Shown here: piece after piece, positions 6,113 to 7,176 of the stretch
How positions within the stretch are numbered: the stretch's first letter is position 1
Layout: each line of letters starts with the position of its first letter
Origin: Spirochaetales bacterium
Lineage (GTDB): Bacteria > Spirochaetota > Spirochaetia > Sphaerochaetales > Sphaerochaetaceae
Direction: 5' to 3'
Length of the DNA: 7,176 nucleotides
NCBI GenBank assembly: GCA_017475725.1
Contig: JAFVFA010000267.1
Span: 1 to 7,176, forward strand
Translations under genes and position numbers: made by a program
Notes under the pieces: model-generated
What the model saw: only the letters and a program-made list of their open reading frames with translations
The model's database searches: none
Told to the model about the DNA's origin: nothing

Positions 6113-6359
6113 AATGCTTAAGGAAATAGAAGAGGCTGAAAAACATCCGATAAAATACACAAGTGATTCACCAAAGCTCACAGAAAAAGAGCTTTCAGAG
6201 TTTGTTCCTTACCATATGATAGACCACAACCTATATAAGCCCAGAAAGGTGCAGATAACCTTAAGGATTGACGCAGATGTGATTGAGGCTTTTAAGAGGG
6301 AAGGTGCAGGATATCAGACAAAGATAAACGATGCGCTGAGAAGTTATGTCTTCGGGTGA
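6063..6359 (+). CDS. brnA: BrnA-family antitoxin (orphan, toxin truncated)
   Basis: This is a ribbon-helix-helix antitoxin of the BrnA family, 98 aa from the chosen start. The N-terminal half is acidic (EMLKEIEEAEKHPIKYTSDS, then PKLTEKELSEF), matching the P-I-x-Y-x-x-D-x-P-x-L-T-x-E-E-L pattern of the family. The C-terminal half carries the DNA-binding strand VQITLRIDADVIEAFKREG and the closing GYQTKINDALRSY motif. BrnA normally binds and neutralises BrnT and represses its own operon. Here the gene is full length, but the overlapping brnT has lost its 5' half, so the antitoxin is orphaned, and any original promoter and operator ahead of brnT are probably gone. Transcription may come from read-through of the HTH antitoxin operon. 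The start could also be 6045 or 6069; the ribosome binding site at 6048 favours 6063. Confidence 0.88.
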   Translation: MQMERRKIQIGDQPTPEMLKEIEEAEKHPIKYTSDSPKLTEKELSEFVPYHMIDHNLYKPRKVQITLRIDADVIEAFKREGAGYQTKINDALRSYVFG

Positions 6360-6510
6360 TTAATTGTTGATTACGTCTTGGTTGTTTAGTAAATGGTAGC
6401 AGCTAAGAGAACGCAAATGAAGAGATTTCTCAATATCATTCCATGCATTTTCAGCGTAGAACACATTGCAGAGCCGAAATCTGCCTTTCCATAATCAAAT
6501 GGCTCTTTGT

Positions 6511-6548
6511 CCCTCATTTCCGAACTACCGTGAAGGGTCCTTTTTTTT
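6511..6548 (+). terminator. possible terminator after brnA
   Basis: CCCT-CA (6511-6516) can pair with TG-AGGG (6531-6537, one bulged A), followed by GTCC and a run of eight T at 6541-6548. The stem is short and the loop long, so this is a moderate call. It is well placed to insulate the peroxidase promoter from the island. The rest of 6360-6646 carries no gene I can support. Confidence 0.4.
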
Positions 6549-6559
6549 GCCGCTTCGAG

Positions 6560-6588
6560 TTGACAAGCAAAATTAAATTGCGTACAAT
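6560..6588 (+). promoter_or_regulatory. sigma70 promoter of glutathione peroxidase gene
   Basis: A perfect TTGACA (6560-6565) is separated by exactly 17 bases from TACAAT (6583-6588, 5 of 6 to TATAAT). Transcription should start near 6595, giving a leader of about 50 bases. The leader contains a small hairpin GGCC-AAA-GGCC (6619-6629) just before the ribosome binding site AAGGGGAG (6634-6641). Confidence 0.8.
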
Positions 6589-6597
6589 TGAATTGTA
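6583..6597. promoter_or_regulatory. 7-1-7 inverted repeat, PerR/Fur-type operator candidate
   Basis: TACAATT-G-AATTGTA is a perfect 7-1-7 palindrome covering the -10 box and the predicted transcription start. Fur, PerR and Zur boxes share this 15-bp 7-1-7 geometry, and PerR boxes are A/T-rich like this one, though the exact bases differ from the Bacillus consensus. Its position over the promoter of a peroxidase gene suggests peroxide-responsive repression. The regulator is not in the window. Confidence 0.55.
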
Positions 6598-6646
6598 ACA
6601 AATCAAAAATACCATCCGGGCCAAAGGCCTTTTAAGGGGAGTGAAC

Positions 6647-7176
6647 ATGGGTATCTACGACTACACAGTAACAGCTAGGGACGGATCTGAGGTCAAACTC
6701 AGCGATTATCAGGGAAAGGTCATCATGGTTGTCAACACAGCCACCGGATGCGGATTCACACCGCACTATGAGCCGATCGAGAAGATGTATGAGGACTTCC
6801 ATGACCAGGGATTCGAGGTCATCGATGTTCCATGCAACCAGTTCGCAGGTCAGACACCTGGCACAGACGAGGAGATCCACGAGTTCTGCACACTGAAGTA
6901 CCACACCCAGTTCCCGCAGATGAAGAAGTCAGACGTCAACGGCGAGAACGCCATTCCTCTCTTCAAGTACCTCAAGTCACAGAAGACATTCGAGGGATTC
7001 GGAAAGGGACCGAAGGCTCTGATGATGGGTGCCCTTCTTAAGAAGATCGACAAGGATTACAAGAACAATCCGGAGATCAAGTGGAACTTCACGAAGTTCG
7101 TCGTCGACCGCAGCGGTAACGTCGTCGCCCGCTTCGAGCCCACCGCCGATATGGGCGAGCTCGCAAAGTGCGTCGA
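6647..7176 (+). CDS. glutathione peroxidase family protein (3' partial)
   Basis: This is a thiol peroxidase of the glutathione peroxidase family, which reduces hydrogen peroxide and organic hydroperoxides in the cytoplasm. The frame is open from the ATG at 6647 to the window edge (176 complete codons), so only the last few residues are missing. The catalytic tetrad is visible: peroxidatic Cys35 in TGCGFTPHY (codon TGC at 6749, so not selenocysteine), Gln69 in NQFAGQTPG, and Trp146-Asn147 in IKWNFTKF. Cys81 in EFCTLKY sits where the resolving cysteine of thioredoxin-dependent members lies, so thioredoxin may be the true reductant rather than glutathione. AAGGGGAG at 6634-6641, 5 bases before the ATG, sets the start. 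GC content returns to the flanking level here (33 of 60 in 6721-6780), marking the right edge of the AT-rich island. A likely peroxide-responsive operator sits on its promoter. Confidence 0.95.
   Translation, partial: MGIYDYTVTARDGSEVKLSDYQGKVIMVVNTATGCGFTPHYEPIEKMYEDFHDQGFEVIDVPCNQFAGQTPGTDEEIHEFCTLKYHTQFPQMKKSDVNGENAIPLFKYLKSQKTFEGFGKGPKALMMGALLKKIDKDYKNNPEIKWNFTKFVVDRSGNVVARFEPTADMGELAKCV

Noticed and set aside
6749..6751. Selenocysteine in the glutathione peroxidase
   Set aside because: The active-site codon is TGC (cysteine), not TGA, so no recoding is needed.

Overview
The window looks like a bacterial chromosome segment of moderately high GC. It has strong AGGAGG-type ribosome binding sites, a lipoprotein signal peptide and type I signal peptides. 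The gene style (PotA/FbpC-like ABC ATPase, binding protein and lipoprotein in one operon, and a Cys-type glutathione peroxidase) would fit a host-associated spirochaete of the Sphaerochaeta/Treponema kind. That assignment is an inference from style; no marker gene is present.

Layout. (1) 13-3571, plus strand: an operon for an ABC importer ATPase, its secreted solute-binding protein, a four-helix membrane protein of unknown role and a small lipoprotein, closed by a clear intrinsic terminator at 3593-3626. The permeases are not in the window and may lie upstream. (2) 5085-3632, minus strand: an EamA-family exporter followed by a YfcE-type metallophosphodiesterase, joined by an ATGA stop/start overlap. 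(3) 5086-6646: an AT-rich accessory island between the divergent exporter and peroxidase genes. It holds an apparently intact RelE/HigB-type toxin with its overlapping HTH antitoxin (5278-5884), a relic of a brnA 3' end (5885-5938), a 5'-truncated and unannounced brnT toxin remnant (5939-6112), and an intact brnA antitoxin (6063-6359) overlapping that remnant. Two related direct repeats (5184-5231 and 5923-5982) bracket the toxin-antitoxin pair. (4) 6560-7176, plus strand: a near-consensus sigma70 promoter overlapped by a perfect 7-1-7 inverted repeat of the Fur/PerR geometry, driving a glutathione peroxidase that runs off the right edge.

How it fits together. The flanks are ordinary nutrient uptake, export and peroxide defence. 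The middle is a toxin-antitoxin hot spot in which one module seems to have replaced or disrupted another, leaving an orphan BrnA antitoxin and scraps of its toxin. I see no CRISPR array, tRNA, rRNA, integrase or transposase. No wholly new system is demonstrated. The most unusual items are the decayed BrnT/BrnA locus with repeats at the module boundaries, the peroxide-operator-like site before the peroxidase, and the unidentified membrane protein and lipoprotein in the ABC operon.
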